Shown piece by piece: positions 37,212 through 49,000 of a DNA stretch of 64,000 nucleotides. Every line of letters starts with the position of its first letter. The first letter of the stretch is position 1. A program made the position numbers and the translations under genes. Below the pieces are notes generated by a model. It did not search any database, was not told where the DNA came from, and saw only the letters and a program-made list of their open reading frames with translations. Origin of the DNA: DATMNI01 sp035570275 (GTDB lineage: Bacteria; Acidobacteriota; Terriglobia; Bryobacterales; Bryobacteraceae); NCBI GenBank assembly GCA_035570275.1, contig DATMNI010000179.1, forward strand, positions 1-64,000, in the 5' to 3' direction.

Positions 37212-38765
37212 TTAGGCCAGCAAGTCGTGCAAGACCGTTCCGGAGACATCCGTCAGGCGGAAGTCGCGACCGCTATAGCGATAAGTCAACTTAGTGTGGT
37301 CGATTCCGAACAAGTACAGTATGGTCGCGTGAATATCGTGAACGTGTACCTGGTTCTCGACCGCCTTGAAGCCGAAATCGTCGGTGGCGCCATAGATCGT
37401 ACCACCCTTCACAGCCCCGCCTGCCAGCCACATCGTGAACCCGAACGGGTTGTGGTCGCGCCCGCGCTTCACCGCGCCACCCCCCGCGCCGCCACCCACT
37501 TCGCGCACCGGGGTACGGCCGAATTCGGAGCCGCAGACGACCAAGGTATCTTTCCACAAGCCCCTGGTTTTCAGATCCTTGATCACCGCCGCGAAAGCCT
37601 GGTCGGAATTCCTGGCATTGGTCTTGTGCGCGAAAATGTCGCCATGCGCGTCCCAGGGATCGCCCTTGGAGTAGTAAACCTGGGTCATGCGCACGCCCTT
37701 CTCCGCCAGTCGCGTGGCCATCAGGCAGCCGCGCGCCACGGGGCCAGGTCCGTATAGATCCAGCACCGCTTGCGATTCCTTGCGCACATCGAAAACGTCG
37801 GGCGCTTCGGTCTGCATGCGGTAAGCCGTCTCCATCGACTTAACCACCGCCTCCACCTGCTGATCTTCGCCCGCTTGCTCCTTCCTGATTTTCTCCAGCC
37901 TTTCCAGTAAGTCCATTTCACGCCGTTGTTCTACTAGGGAAAACTTCGGGTTATTGACATAACTGACCAGCTTCTTCGGGTCGAAAGTCCGCTCAATCGT
38001 CACCTTAACCGGCTTATTCTTATCTTTGTCGTCCTTACCCGTCGGCATCTCCTCAACCGGCATTTCTTCGGTCATGCCTTCGCCGTCGGGGTTATCGGCG
38101 GCACTCGCGATACGGTTCGAGATAAAAGTCCCCTGATGGATCGCGGGCAGGAATCCGTTGCTCCAAAGGGGCGGCCCCACCGTGGTGGGAACATCGGGGC
38201 ACAGCACCACGTAGCCGGGCAGGTTCTGGTTCTCGGTGCCCAACCCGTACGTAAGCCAGGCGCCCAGGGAGGGACGCCCTTGTTGGTTAGCGCCGGTGTT
38301 CATCATCAGGCAGGATGGCTCGTGGTTGGGGATATCGGTGTAGACGGAGCGAACCCAGCAGATATCGTCGGCCACCTCACCGACATGGGGCCAGAGTTCG
38401 CTGACATCCATGCCGCACTGACCGTATTTCTTGAACTTGAACGGCGATTTCATCAACTCGCCGGTCCGCCGCTCGGTCTTAACGGTTCCGCCAGGCAGCG
38501 GCTGGCCATCATATTTTTCCAGCATCGGCTTGGGGTCGAAGCTGTCGACATGCGAGCAACCACCGTTCATGAACAGGAAGATCACGCGCTTCACGCGCTG
38601 CGGATAATCCAGTTTGGCCACTCCACCGGTGCCAACCAGCGTGCTTTCGGCGGCACTGAGCGACCGGCCCAGCATGCCGGCAAATGCCATCATGCCGAAA
38701 CCGCCGCCCACTCGCCGAAGGGCTTCTCTGCGGGTTAGCGGATTGGACAACTTATGTGAGGACAT
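37212..38765 (-). CDS. DUF1501 protein, Tat-exported
   Basis: 517 aa from ATG 38765 (AAGGAA upstream). The N-terminus TRREALRRVGGGFGMMAFAG is a twin-arginine-type signal. The body is DUF1501 (FLFMNGGCSHVDSFDPKPML, EVADDICWVRSVYTDIPNHE, VYYSKGDPWDAHGD, VVCGSEFGRTPV, DHNPFGFTMWLAGGAVKGG), related to the alkaline-phosphatase/sulfatase superfamily. DUF1501 genes are typically paired with DUF1549/DUF1553 genes as here (18-base gap). Role unknown, probably in a periplasmic complex acting on complex organic matter. Charged Lys/Glu-rich insertion around residues 235-260. Confidence 0.85.
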   Translation of the reverse strand: MSSHKLSNPLTRREALRRVGGGFGMMAFAGMLGRSLSAAESTLVGTGGVAKLDYPQRVKRVIFLFMNGGCSHVDSFDPKPMLEKYDGQPLPGGTVKTERRTGELMKSPFKFKKYGQCGMDVSELWPHVGEVADDICWVRSVYTDIPNHEPSCLMMNTGANQQGRPSLGAWLTYGLGTENQNLPGYVVLCPDVPTTVGPPLWSNGFLPAIHQGTFISNRIASAADNPDGEGMTEEMPVEEMPTGKDDKDKNKPVKVTIERTFDPKKLVSYVNNPKFSLVEQRREMDLLERLEKIRKEQAGEDQQVEAVVKSMETAYRMQTEAPDVFDVRKESQAVLDLYGPGPVARGCLMATRLAEKGVRMTQVYYSKGDPWDAHGDIFAHKTNARNSDQAFAAVIKDLKTRGLWKDTLVVCGSEFGRTPVREVGGGAGGGAVKRGRDHNPFGFTMWLAGGAVKGGTIYGATDDFGFKAVENQVHVHDIHATILYLFGIDHTKLTYRYSGRDFRLTDVSGTVLHDLLA

Positions 38766-38783
38766 GAAATTCCTTCTACCCGG

Positions 38784-41700
38784 TCAATTGATGAAGAAAA
38801 ACTCACTGGCACTGAACAGCACCTTGGCGTACCGGCCCCAGGCGGTTGGTTCGTACTTTACTTCCACGGGCCGGGCGCCGCGCCCACCCCGGCCGCCCAT
38901 GCCGCCCATCATGCCCACTCCCATGCCCGGTCCCACGCCTGCTCCAAGGGGTGCCGCGGCTCCGGGGGAAACTTCGCCGGCGCCGGCATCTTCACCGGCA
39001 GCAGCGGCCGCCGACGCCGTCTCCGGTTTGGCTGCGCCGTTCGTCTGCGCAGGCGTCCCGCTCATACCGTCACCGTGTCCACCCCGGCCGCCTTCGGGCG
39101 GTTTGTTCTTGTTTTCTTCGTACTCTTTCAGAGGCTCCTCGTGGAGGTAGGCGACGCCGAGCCGGATCTCGTCCGGGTTGGGATCGCGCCCGTACACTAA
39201 CTGGTAGGCCTTGCGAATACGTGCACGGTTGTCGGGTTCGGCCGCAACTCGTCTGGCCAATTCTTCCGACTCCACTTGCATGAAATCGCTGTTCATCATG
39301 AACAGCCTCTGTAGCGGAACCGTCGTAGTAAAGCGCCTTTCCGCGCTGATGCTCGGGGTCGGAAAGTCGAAAAGCTGAAGGTACTCATCCAACTTGTACC
39401 GGCTCACACGCCCGTAAACCGTCCGCCGCGTCATGGCTGGCGTGAGATCTTCGCTTTGGCCGCCCAGTGAATGGTCGAGGTTGCCGGCCACCATCATCAC
39501 CGAGTCGCGCAGTTGCTCCGCGTCCATGCGTTTGCGGTTGGCGCACCAGTAGAGCCGGTTGCCGGAATCTTTGGCGAAATTAGCGGCGTCGTTCTCCGTG
39601 CTGAGCTGGTAAACGGCGCTCAACATGATTTCGCGGTGCAGCTTCTTGATCGACATGCCATTCTTGACGAAGCCGCTGGCCAGGTATTCCAACAATTCCG
39701 GATTGGTGGGCCGTTCGCCGGTGAGCCCGAAATTGCTCGGCGTCTCGACAATGCCCGTGCCGAAATGCGACTTCCAGACACGGTTCACAATCACCCGCAT
39801 GGCAATCGGCTGTTTCACTATATCCTCGGCCAGTTCCAGCCGTCCGCTGCCTTTGCTGAATGCCAAAGGATCGCCTTTGGCGAGCAGGCTGAGCGAGTGG
39901 CGCGGAACCGTTGGACCCAGGTTCTCCGGGTTGCCGCGGATGCTAAGAGGCAGGTCAACCGGTTTGTCGGAATCCTTGGCGCCATGCAGAAACGGATAGG
40001 CCGGTTCCAGTTTCTTGCGCGCTTCGGCGATATCGTTCTTAATGGATGTCATCTGCTGCTGTGCCAGCGTGCCGGTCCGGGTTTCCAGGGCCCAGCCGCG
40101 AAAGAGCAGCACGCCGGGCTTGCCGCCGCGGCTGCCGGCCGCCAGCATGGCCGTGGGGTCGTCAGAATCCAGCAGCTCGCGCTGGAAAACCTCGGTCCAG
40201 AAATTGCTTTCTGCCTCCGGCATGTTTTTCAGGCGCAGGCCGCAGCCCGGGCAGAAATCGTCATTGGTGATGAACTCGTTCGGCTTGTTGGCGCGCTTTT
40301 TCTTGGTGGTACCCTCCAGCGCCTTGGCGGCAATGATGTCGTTCTCTTCGGTGAGGTCGCGGCGGCCAAGCATCACCTTCACGACATTGGCCTGAAACTC
40401 GTCGGCCAGCTTTTTGACTTCGGTGGGGACGCTGGGCCCCGGACCGCCTCCGCGTCCGCCGCCGGAATTGCCACCCCCCAACCCGCCGCCACCATACCCG
40501 CCGTCGTCGCCCGGTCCGCCACGGCCAGCCGCCGCCGGATTCGCCGCGGCACGTTTCATCATGGCCTGCCAGTCCTCTTTGAACTTGTACTTGTCGGTGG
40601 ACTTACCCATGTACCGGATCCAACGCTGCAACAGTTCGTAGTCGAGCTTGCGGGACTCCACCACGGTGTCGGCCTCGCGCTTCTGGGCCACCACTTGATA
40701 CACGCCCTGAAGGTAATTCGACGTCTGGAATGCCAGCGACCCGGACAACTGGTTGCCCAAGTTGGTCTGGATTTCCTGCAGCACCTTCTGCTTCTTTTCA
40801 ATTTCCTCTTCCGTCCTGGTGTACTGGTCGAGCACCGCCTTGGGAACCATCGGGTACTCGTGATAGGCCGTGTTCAGAAAGACCCCGGCCAGCGAGTAGT
40901 AGTCGGTAGTGGGAATCGGATCGTACTTGTGATCGTGGCAGCGCGCGCAGGCCACGGTCAGGCCAAGGAAGCCGCGCGTTACCACATCCACGCGGTCGTG
41001 CCGTTCGTCGGCGCGGGTCACTTCCACCGCGCCGTTGTCGTAATACCACGGGCCAAGCCCCAAAAATCCGGTGGCGGGCAGCGTCTTGTACCGCGTCTTT
41101 TCGTCCAGCAGATCCCCGGCGAGCTGCGCCCTCACAAACTGGTCGTATGGCAGATCGTCATTGAAGGCCTGGATCACCCAGTCGCGGTACACATACGCGT
41201 TGGGATACGGGTGAAAGCCTCGCGGATCGGGGTTGAGGCTGCGATAATCGTCCTCGCCGTAGCGGGCCACATCCAGCCACACGCGGCCCCACCGCTCGCC
41301 GTAATGCGGCGACGCCAGAAACTTGTCCACCACCTTGGCGAAGGCGTCGTGCGAGTTATCCTTTTCGAATGCCGCAGTCTCTTCGGGAGTCGGCGGCAGG
41401 CCAGTCAAATCCAGCGAGGCTCGTCGAATCAGATCGTGTTTGCTGGCCGGAGGCGCGGGTTTCATGCCCTCATTTTCCAGGCGCGCCAGCACGAAGCGGT
41501 CGATATCGGTTTTCGCCCATTGCGCGTCTTTCACGTGCGGCGGCTTCGGCTCCGCCAGGGGCAGCAGGGACCAGAACTTTTTCCGCTCAGCCGGGATCAC
41601 GTACTTATCGCCCGTGGTGGATTGACCGACGGTGGCGGCGGGCCACAGCGCTCCGGCCTTGACCCAAGCCGCCAGATCCTCGATTTCCGCATCCTTAAGT

Positions 41701-42029
41701 TTGCCGCCCATCGGCATCTTGAACTTCTCGTCGGTTTGCCGGATGGCCAGCACCAGCAGGCTCTTGTCCGGATCTCCAGCCACCACCGCCGGACCGCGGC
41801 TGCCGCCCTTCAACATAGCGTCGCGGCTGTCCAACCGCAGTCCACCCATGGCAGTGGCTGCGTGGCAGGAATAGCAACTATTGGCCAGCACGGGTCGGAC
41901 CCTGGTCTCGAAGAAGGTTTCGAAGAAATCCGGCGAGGCGGCCGCGGTTTGAGCGTCAACCTGCAGCAGGTTGGGAAGAATCAGAACCAGGGCGGCCGTT
42001 ACCACCAGCAGAAGATAAGAGCAACGCAT
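38784..42029 (-). CDS. Planctomycete-type cytochrome c / DUF1549 / DUF1553 protein
   Basis: 1081 aa from ATG 42029 (TTG 42041 is an alternative). Signal peptide YLLLVVTAALVLILPNLLQV. Heme-c motif C52-Y-S-C55-H56 in the PSCyt1 domain, then DUF1549 (RRASLDLTGLPPTPEETAAF, LASPHYGERWGRVWLDVARY, and CARCHDHKYDPIPTTDYYSL with a second CxxCH) and C-terminal DUF1553 (VNRVWKSHFGTGIVETPSNF, LRDSVMMVAGNLDHSLGG). Between them lies a Gly-rich low-complexity segment and a two-Cys motif FCPGCGLRL. Another Gly/Ala/Pro-rich segment precedes the last 30 residues. First gene of the operon with DUF1501 and the MBL protein. Likely an exported redox or hydrolytic protein; reaction unknown. Confidence 0.87.
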   Translation of the reverse strand: MRCSYLLLVVTAALVLILPNLLQVDAQTAAASPDFFETFFETRVRPVLANSCYSCHAATAMGGLRLDSRDAMLKGGSRGPAVVAGDPDKSLLVLAIRQTDEKFKMPMGGKLKDAEIEDLAAWVKAGALWPAATVGQSTTGDKYVIPAERKKFWSLLPLAEPKPPHVKDAQWAKTDIDRFVLARLENEGMKPAPPASKHDLIRRASLDLTGLPPTPEETAAFEKDNSHDAFAKVVDKFLASPHYGERWGRVWLDVARYGEDDYRSLNPDPRGFHPYPNAYVYRDWVIQAFNDDLPYDQFVRAQLAGDLLDEKTRYKTLPATGFLGLGPWYYDNGAVEVTRADERHDRVDVVTRGFLGLTVACARCHDHKYDPIPTTDYYSLAGVFLNTAYHEYPMVPKAVLDQYTRTEEEIEKKQKVLQEIQTNLGNQLSGSLAFQTSNYLQGVYQVVAQKREADTVVESRKLDYELLQRWIRYMGKSTDKYKFKEDWQAMMKRAAANPAAAGRGGPGDDGGYGGGGLGGGNSGGGRGGGPGPSVPTEVKKLADEFQANVVKVMLGRRDLTEENDIIAAKALEGTTKKKRANKPNEFITNDDFCPGCGLRLKNMPEAESNFWTEVFQRELLDSDDPTAMLAAGSRGGKPGVLLFRGWALETRTGTLAQQQMTSIKNDIAEARKKLEPAYPFLHGAKDSDKPVDLPLSIRGNPENLGPTVPRHSLSLLAKGDPLAFSKGSGRLELAEDIVKQPIAMRVIVNRVWKSHFGTGIVETPSNFGLTGERPTNPELLEYLASGFVKNGMSIKKLHREIMLSAVYQLSTENDAANFAKDSGNRLYWCANRKRMDAEQLRDSVMMVAGNLDHSLGGQSEDLTPAMTRRTVYGRVSRYKLDEYLQLFDFPTPSISAERRFTTTVPLQRLFMMNSDFMQVESEELARRVAAEPDNRARIRKAYQLVYGRDPNPDEIRLGVAYLHEEPLKEYEENKNKPPEGGRGGHGDGMSGTPAQTNGAAKPETASAAAAAGEDAGAGEVSPGAAAPLGAGVGPGMGVGMMGGMGGRGGRGARPVEVKYEPTAWGRYAKVLFSASEFFFIN

Positions 42030-42041
42030 GCTTCGTATCAA

Positions 42042-43055
42042 TCCCCGTACCTCTCAAGCCGCATAGTCCGTAAGGGGCCTGCGGGCGGTGCTAGAACTGT
42101 TTCGGATGTTGGCTGCGAACGGGGAGTCATGCATCCATGGTCGCCGAAAAGGGCAGGATGGGCAGACACACAAAGCCCTCTAAAGCTTTGTGTCATTCTT
42201 TCATCTGGTTATGCCGGTTGTCAATGGGTGTCAATGGGTCTTCCCGAGGGTGGCGTGCCGTAATTTGACACGGCAAAACCCGGCGATTTACTGTGTGCCA
42301 TGGCACTCAGGTTTTGGATTGTTTCCGCCGCTTTGCTTTCCTTAAGCACGGCGGCAGTGGGCCAGCAGTCAGGAAGGTCCCCCGAGAGCGCGCACATTGT
42401 GCAACCGGGTGCGCCCGGAAAGAGTTCTTCCGGTTAACGGTGCGGCAGCGTGGATTTGCTGGAAATAGTCAATACTGCGGGAAGGCGCCTCTCTCCAGCT
42501 TGCCAGGACTCGCCGTCTGCTGGCCCAATGGGCACCGCCCGGGCCTTTCAGAGATGCGCGTCTCAGAGTCTCCGCTGAGGGTGCGCGTTTGGTTAACGGC
42601 GCTGGTGTCCGCTTTACGAAATGGGCGCTGGGCCACGAGCGGTTTCAGGACACCGCCCAAGTCATCGTGGACGAATCGGCGATGCCGATGGGGCCTTCGG
42701 CTTTGGCGATCTCGATAGCGGCGATCCCCACGCTGCTGCCTCCGCGGGAGACCCGCAGGCGCGCACCAGCTCTTCGCGCCAACTAGCCGGGACGGAATCC
42801 AATCAACAAGTTGTCGATCGTACAGCGCTCTTGCGAGGCCGCCCGGAACGTGTGTCGCCACGCTGGGCACTGATACCGCGGGAACGGCCGCAACCGCTAT
42901 TCACCTGAAAATCCGGGACAAAATTCGTTAACGCACAGCCAACCGTTAGTTTCCCCAGTCCCTTGTGGGAGTATACCGGTGGGCCGGAAGGGTCAGCCCG
43001 TTGTGTACTAGGGAGTGCGTTTAACGTTTCTAAGCCCAGGGAGCTACGGCTGCGT
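42042..43055. other. One-kilobase intergenic region with one gene stub
   Basis: Apart from the truncated frame at 42300-42437 (separate entry) I see no supported gene. The 10-bp unit TGTCAATGGG is duplicated at 42219-42238. The leader of the giant gene lies at about 42960-43055. Confidence 0.4.
42300..42437 (+). pseudogene. N-terminal stub of a secreted DUF305-like protein
   Basis: ATG 42300 opens a 45-aa frame with a good signal peptide (LRFWIVSAALLSLSTAAVGQ) and the motif HIVQPGAPGKSS, which usually opens mature DUF305 proteins and is followed there by a DVRFMQGMI-type helix pair. Here a stop follows at once and the rest of the domain is not found in any frame downstream. I read it as a 5' remnant. 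The DUF305 link rests on one short motif. Confidence 0.4.
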
Positions 43056-46000
43056 ATGTTGACTTTACACGGTCTAGGAAGTCGAAGAGAATCCCTGATT
43101 GGAACATTGTTTGTGCTGGCAGTGGCAGCTAACTGCGCCGCCGCGCCCGGCACTTCCATTATTTCAGGTATGACAGCGACCGCCCCTGGCGGGTTTATCT
43201 CGACCGGGACCTCCCTATGGGTGACGGACGCCGTCGCGGGCTTCTGTCAAATTGTCGCTGGCGCTGGCGGTGCCTCCCAATTACAGAACTGCATCATACC
43301 GCCGACAGGCAGCGCTAACGCGCCCGCGCTGCTCGGTCAGCCGGCGTACGATCCCATTGGTTACGTATACCTGCCGGACTACAGCGCCTCCAGCAAGGGA
43401 ATCTGGCGATATAATTTTGACGGTGTGGTGTTCAGACAGGCCACCGGCATCAACTTGGCTGCCGCCGCCGCAAAGCCCACGGCGATCGCCCTAGGCGCCG
43501 ATGGCAATCTCTACGTAACGGAGGCAGTCGACGGCAGCATCCTCAGGATCACCAATCCTAGCGGCGCCACTCAAACGACAACCATTATTGGAAGTACCTC
43601 GATAAAAGCTCCGCCGCACGGCCTCGCCTTCGTTGGCGCCGATCTTTGGATCGCCGAGAAGAGCTCTGTGACCATCATCGCCCACCCGTCCGCCTGCACG
43701 AAGCCGGTCCCGTGCACTGCCACGGCGACCCAACCCGGAATCGTTTCGCCCTCGTCCATCGTCTTTGACGCCGCGAACAATCTGGTCTATGTAGGCGTGG
43801 CGGCCGGCGTTTACCGGATTAACCTGACTACCCCGGCGACCGATTTCTATACCGCCAACGCGTTCAAAAACGGCATCCCCGGCTTGTACTATGGTGTCAC
43901 CGGCCTAGGGTTTGACAGCCTGGGAAACCTCTTGGTCATCGACGATGCGACCCTCGGACAGGTCAAGGGCGCCGCGACACTCTATCAGGTGGCGCCCGGA
44001 TTGGCCCCGGATGGATCGGCGCCCCAACCCCAACCGGCCAATCTGCCTGCGCCCACAGTCGTTTCCACGGGCACCACCAATGCTGGCTGGCTGTACACCA
44101 GCGGATTAACCACCCCCAAGGGCGCTCTCTGGATGGGCAATCACCTGTGGGTTCTGGACCATGCACTCGGGTTCTGCAAGGTCGACCCCATCCTGCCTCC
44201 TCCCAGTTTGACGGCCTGCGCGGGGCTGACGGCCGCCACCGTTCCCGGCCAACCGGCTTTCGATAAGGTGAATAACCTGCTCTACATTCCAGATACGATC
44301 GCCACCGGTAACGGCATCCAGTTGCTCGCTTTCGATCCGGTGTTGGAAACGCTGGGCCTTCCCAAGGCGGTGGTGAAGGCCGCCTCCCTGCCCCCCGTCG
44401 CTGGCGCCGGCGCCACAGGTCCGACTGCCTTGGCATTTGGACCCGACGGCCAACTCTATATCGCGATGGGCGGAACCTCCAAGATCCTGAGGTTGACCGC
44501 TCCTTCCGCCGGAACTCACGTGATCAGCGTGATCGGCGCGATGAACGCTGCCGGCGCCGGGAACCTCGCGTTCTATAAGGGAGACTTATATGACGTCGAG
44601 ACGGCCAGCGTCAGCATCATGCGCAATGCCACGCTCTGCCAGGGAGCCTGCACAGCGCACTCTCTCGTCGCCCCCCTGGTTACACCAGCTTCCGTGGCCT
44701 CGGACGGCAACTTCATATATATCGGCGATGCCAGGCAGGTCTGGAAATACGATCTCGCGGCCAACACACTCACAAACCTCGCCGACCTTGGAATCGCACC
44801 AACCTTTGTGACGTCGCCTTTTGCCGGCATTGGTGGGCTCGCCATCGACCCTCTGGGCCAAGTCTACGCTGCGGATCAGGGTCCTGTCTGGCAGATTTCG
44901 TTTATCAAGCCCACGATCTCATCGTTGTCGCCTGGCCAGATTCCGGCAACTTTCACCCAGACCGTGACCATCACGGGAACCAACTTTTCGCCTGGGGCGA
45001 CCGTAACAGCCTGTCCGGCGATCACGCCAAGCGGCGTCACTTTCGTGAGCGCCACCCAGATCACGGTTACCTTCGCTGTCGGTATTGGCCCGCTGGGATC
45101 CTGCGGCATCTCGTTAATTACGGCCACGGGCAACAGTTTCGCTGTGAACTTAGCGATTGTCGCTACGCCTCCGGCGCTCACTGCCATCGCTCCAGCGTCT
45201 GGCTTCAGGGGCGGTTCGGCATCCAACAACGTATCCATGACGCTCACGGGCACCAGGCTGGGCGGCGCCACGGTGAGTGCGGGACCCGATATCACCGCGA
45301 CCGTTACCAGCAGCACCGCTACCCAGATCGTTGCCAGCTTCGCGATCTCCGCCACGGCGGCGCTCGGGCCCGTCAACCTGACCGTAACCACGCCCAGCGG
45401 AACCAGCAACGCGCTGGCGTTCACCATCAACGCCCCGGCTCCGTTGCTCACCAGCATCGCCCCGGCGCAGGGCACGGCCGCCTCGTCGGCACCTGTGACC
45501 TTCGTGGGGACCGCCTTATTCGGGGGAACCCTGAATCTGCCCGCGGGCATTACGCTCACCGGCACGCCCGTCGTCACTCCGACTTCGATCACCGCCACCC
45601 TGGTCATCGCCTCAACCATTCCAGCCGGTCCGAAGAGCATTACGGTAACCACGCCGGGCGGCGCCACCAACTCGGTAACGTTCAATATTCTGCCCGTCCT
45701 GACCAGCATCGCTCCGACACCAGCCAAGGCCGGAACCGCTACTGCCGTCACGCTCACCGGCACCAGCCTGAATACGGTGATTTCGATCAATGCCGGCGCT
45801 AATATCACAGTCACGGGCGTGGTTGCGACCGTAAACCAAGTCACCGCGACCTTCACCACTCTCAACAGCGCTCCACTTGGGGCGCAGAGTATCACCTTGA
45901 CAAACTCCGGCGGCACCAGCAACGCCGTGACTTTTACGATCACCGAGCCAACTCCAGTCCTTGCCGGCATCGCTCCGGTCACGGGCGCGAGAGGAGCATC

Positions 46001-49000
46001 CGTTCCGGTAACTCTGACGGGCTCGGGCCTGGTCGGGGCAACCTTGAATCTGCCCACCGGCATCGCGCTGTCCGGCCCACCAGCGGTCGCCTTTGGCCAG
46101 ATCGCGGCAACCTTGGCGATCGCCGACAACGCGCCACTGGGAGCGCAGAGCATCACCGCGACAACGCCCGGCGGCACCAGCATCGCCGTCACCTTCACGG
46201 TCTTTGCGCCGGTTCCGGTGCTCACCAGCATCACCCCGGCAGTGGGCTCGGCCGCCTCGTCGGTACCCGTGACAATCGTGGGCACTGGCTTCATCGATGC
46301 AACACTGAATCTGCCCGCGGGCATTACGCTCGCCGGCGCGCCCGTCGTCACGGCGAGCTCGATCAGCGCTAACCTGGTCATCTCTCCTACCGCAACTGGA
46401 ACGAACACAAGCACCATAGCGAGCATCGCGGTTCATACACCGGGAGGCACCAGCAGCCTCCTGAGCTTTACGATCGTACCGCGGGCGCTGCTAAGCATCG
46501 CCAAGACGCACATCGGGAGCTTCACGCAAGCGCAGGCCGGGGCGGCCTACACGGTGGCCGTGAGCAACGCCATCGCCTCTTCGCCGACCATCGGTCCCGT
46601 GACCGTGACCGAAACGGTGCCGTCCGGATTGACCCTGGTCTCGATGACCGGCATCGGTTGGACGTGCGCCGGCAACACCTGCACGCGGGCCGACGCGCTG
46701 GCCGGCGGTGCGACCTATTCGCCGATCGCTGTGACAGTGAACGTTTCGCCCACCGCGCTGTCGCCGCAGGTCAACGCCGTGAGCGTGTCCGGTGGCAACT
46801 CGCTCACCGCCAGCACGACCGATTCGACGGTGATTATCTTCCTGCCGCCCACGCTGGCAGTTGTCGCTCCCGCACTGGGCGTGATCGGGACCAGCGTACC
46901 GGTAACCGTCACCGGCACCAATTTGACGAGTTCGACCCTGATTACGCCGGTGGGCGTCACGGCCACGGGCGTGATCGTCACCGCCAACCTGATCGCCGCC
47001 ACCTTGAACATCGCGCCGACCGCCGCGTTAGGAACCCAAAGCATAGCCATCAACACGCCGGGCGGCACCAGCAATGCGGTGACGTTTACCGTTCTGCCGC
47101 TGGTTCCCACGCTGGCCAGTATCGCTCCCCCATCGGGCGTGATCGGAACCAGCCAACCGGTAACCCTCACCGGCACCAGCCTGAACGGTTCCACCCTCAG
47201 TCTCAGCCCGGGTATCACGGCGACGAGTGTGGTAGTGACGAACACCCAGATCACCGCCACTCTCGTGGCCGCAGCCAACGCTCCGCTCGGGCCGGCCAGC
47301 ATCACTCTTACCACGCCCGGCGGCACCAGCAACGCCTTAACGTTTACGCTCGTACAGACCGACACCACCACCCAAGGCACGTGGAAGCCGGGTTACGGGG
47401 CCGGTGGCCAGGCCATCCCCAACAACGTTACCAACTACCCGGCGTATGCCCAGGTCGCCTTCATCGGTCAGACTGGCTTTACGTGGAGCCCATCCACCGG
47501 CGACGTTCGCGCGCCGCAGAAAGGCGTAACGGCAGGCCGGATTGCATCCGCCTGGTACAGCTTTACGAGCTTTAACATCGATATCAATCTGACCGATGGC
47601 CTGACGCATCGGGTAGCGCTTTACTGCCTCGACTGGGATGGCGCCAACACCAGGGCGCAGAGAATCGACGTTCTGGATCCTGCTACTGGCCAAGTGCTGG
47701 CCACCACCGCGATGAGCGCCTTCTCCGCGGGCCAATACCTGGTGTGGAATCTCACCGGGCACGTCACCCTGCGGGTCACGAGAACGGCGGGAATTTCCGC
47801 CGTGGTGAGCGGATTGTTCTTTGATGGCGGCAACGTGCTGCTTCCGGCGCTGGCCGCTATCGCTCCCGCGGCGGGCGTGATCGGGACCACCGTGCCGGTC
47901 ACCCTCAGCGGCACGAACCTGAGCGGGGCCAACCTGAATCTGGGCGCGGGTATCACCGCCACCGGTGTGGCGGCCACGCCCGGCCAGACTGCCGCTACCC
48001 TGGCCATCGCGGCCACTGCCCCGGTCGGACCGCAGACTATTTCGGTCACTACGCCGGGCGGCGACAGCGGCACCGTGACATTTACAGTTCTCCCGCTGGC
48101 TCCCACACTGGCCACCATCGCTCCCGCGCTGGGCGCGGCCGGGACCAGCGTAACGGTGGCCCTCACGGGCACCAATTTGACAGGGGCGACCCTGAGTCCG
48201 GGAGCGGGTATCAACGCCACCGGCGTGGTGGCCACGGCCACACAAATCACCGGCACCTTCACCATCGCGATCACCGCCCCGTTGGGACCGCAAAGCATTA
48301 CCGTCACCACGGCGGGCGGCACGACCAATGTGACGTTTACCGTTTACCAACTGGTTCCCGTGCTAGCCGGCATCGCTCCCGCGACGGGTGTGGTCGGAAC
48401 CACGGTGCCGGTGACCCTCAATGGCACGAACTTGAACGGGGCCGCCCTGAATCTGGGCGCGGGTATCACCGCGACCGGTTTGGTGGCCACCCCCGGCCAG
48501 ATCACCGCTACTTTGGCGATAGCGGCCAACGCCCCGCTCGGACGGCAGACTCTTTCGGTCACTACGCCGGGCGGCACCAGCGGCACCGTGACGTTTACGG
48601 TCCTGCCGGCGCTTGTCCAGACCGATACCACCACCCAAGGTACGTGGAAGCCGATTTACGGGTCCGGTGGCCGGGCCATCCCCAACAACGTTACCAATTA
48701 CCCGCTGTATGCCCAGGTCGCCTTCACCGGTCAGACAGCGTTTACGTGGAGCCCATCCACCACCGACGTTCGCGCCGCGCAGAAGGGCGTTACGGCAGGC
48801 CGGATTGCATCCGCCTGGTACAGCTTTACGAGCTTTAACATCGATATCAATCTGACCGATGGCCTGGCGCATCGGGTAGCGCTTTACTGCCTCGACTGGG
48901 ATGGCGCCAACACCAGGGCGCAGAGAATCGATGTCCTGGATCCTGCCACTGGCCAAGTGCTGGCCACCACCGCGATGAGCGCCTTCTCCGCGGGCCAATA

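Noticed and set aside
39471..42263. 930-aa plus-strand frame opposite the cytochrome/DUF1549 gene
   Set aside because: High-GC antisense frame with no family features; the minus strand has heme and DUF1549/DUF1553 motifs.
44876..46426. 516-aa minus-strand frame inside the giant protein gene
   Set aside because: Antisense of IPT repeats; Val/Pro/Gly-rich periodic sequence without independent start signals.
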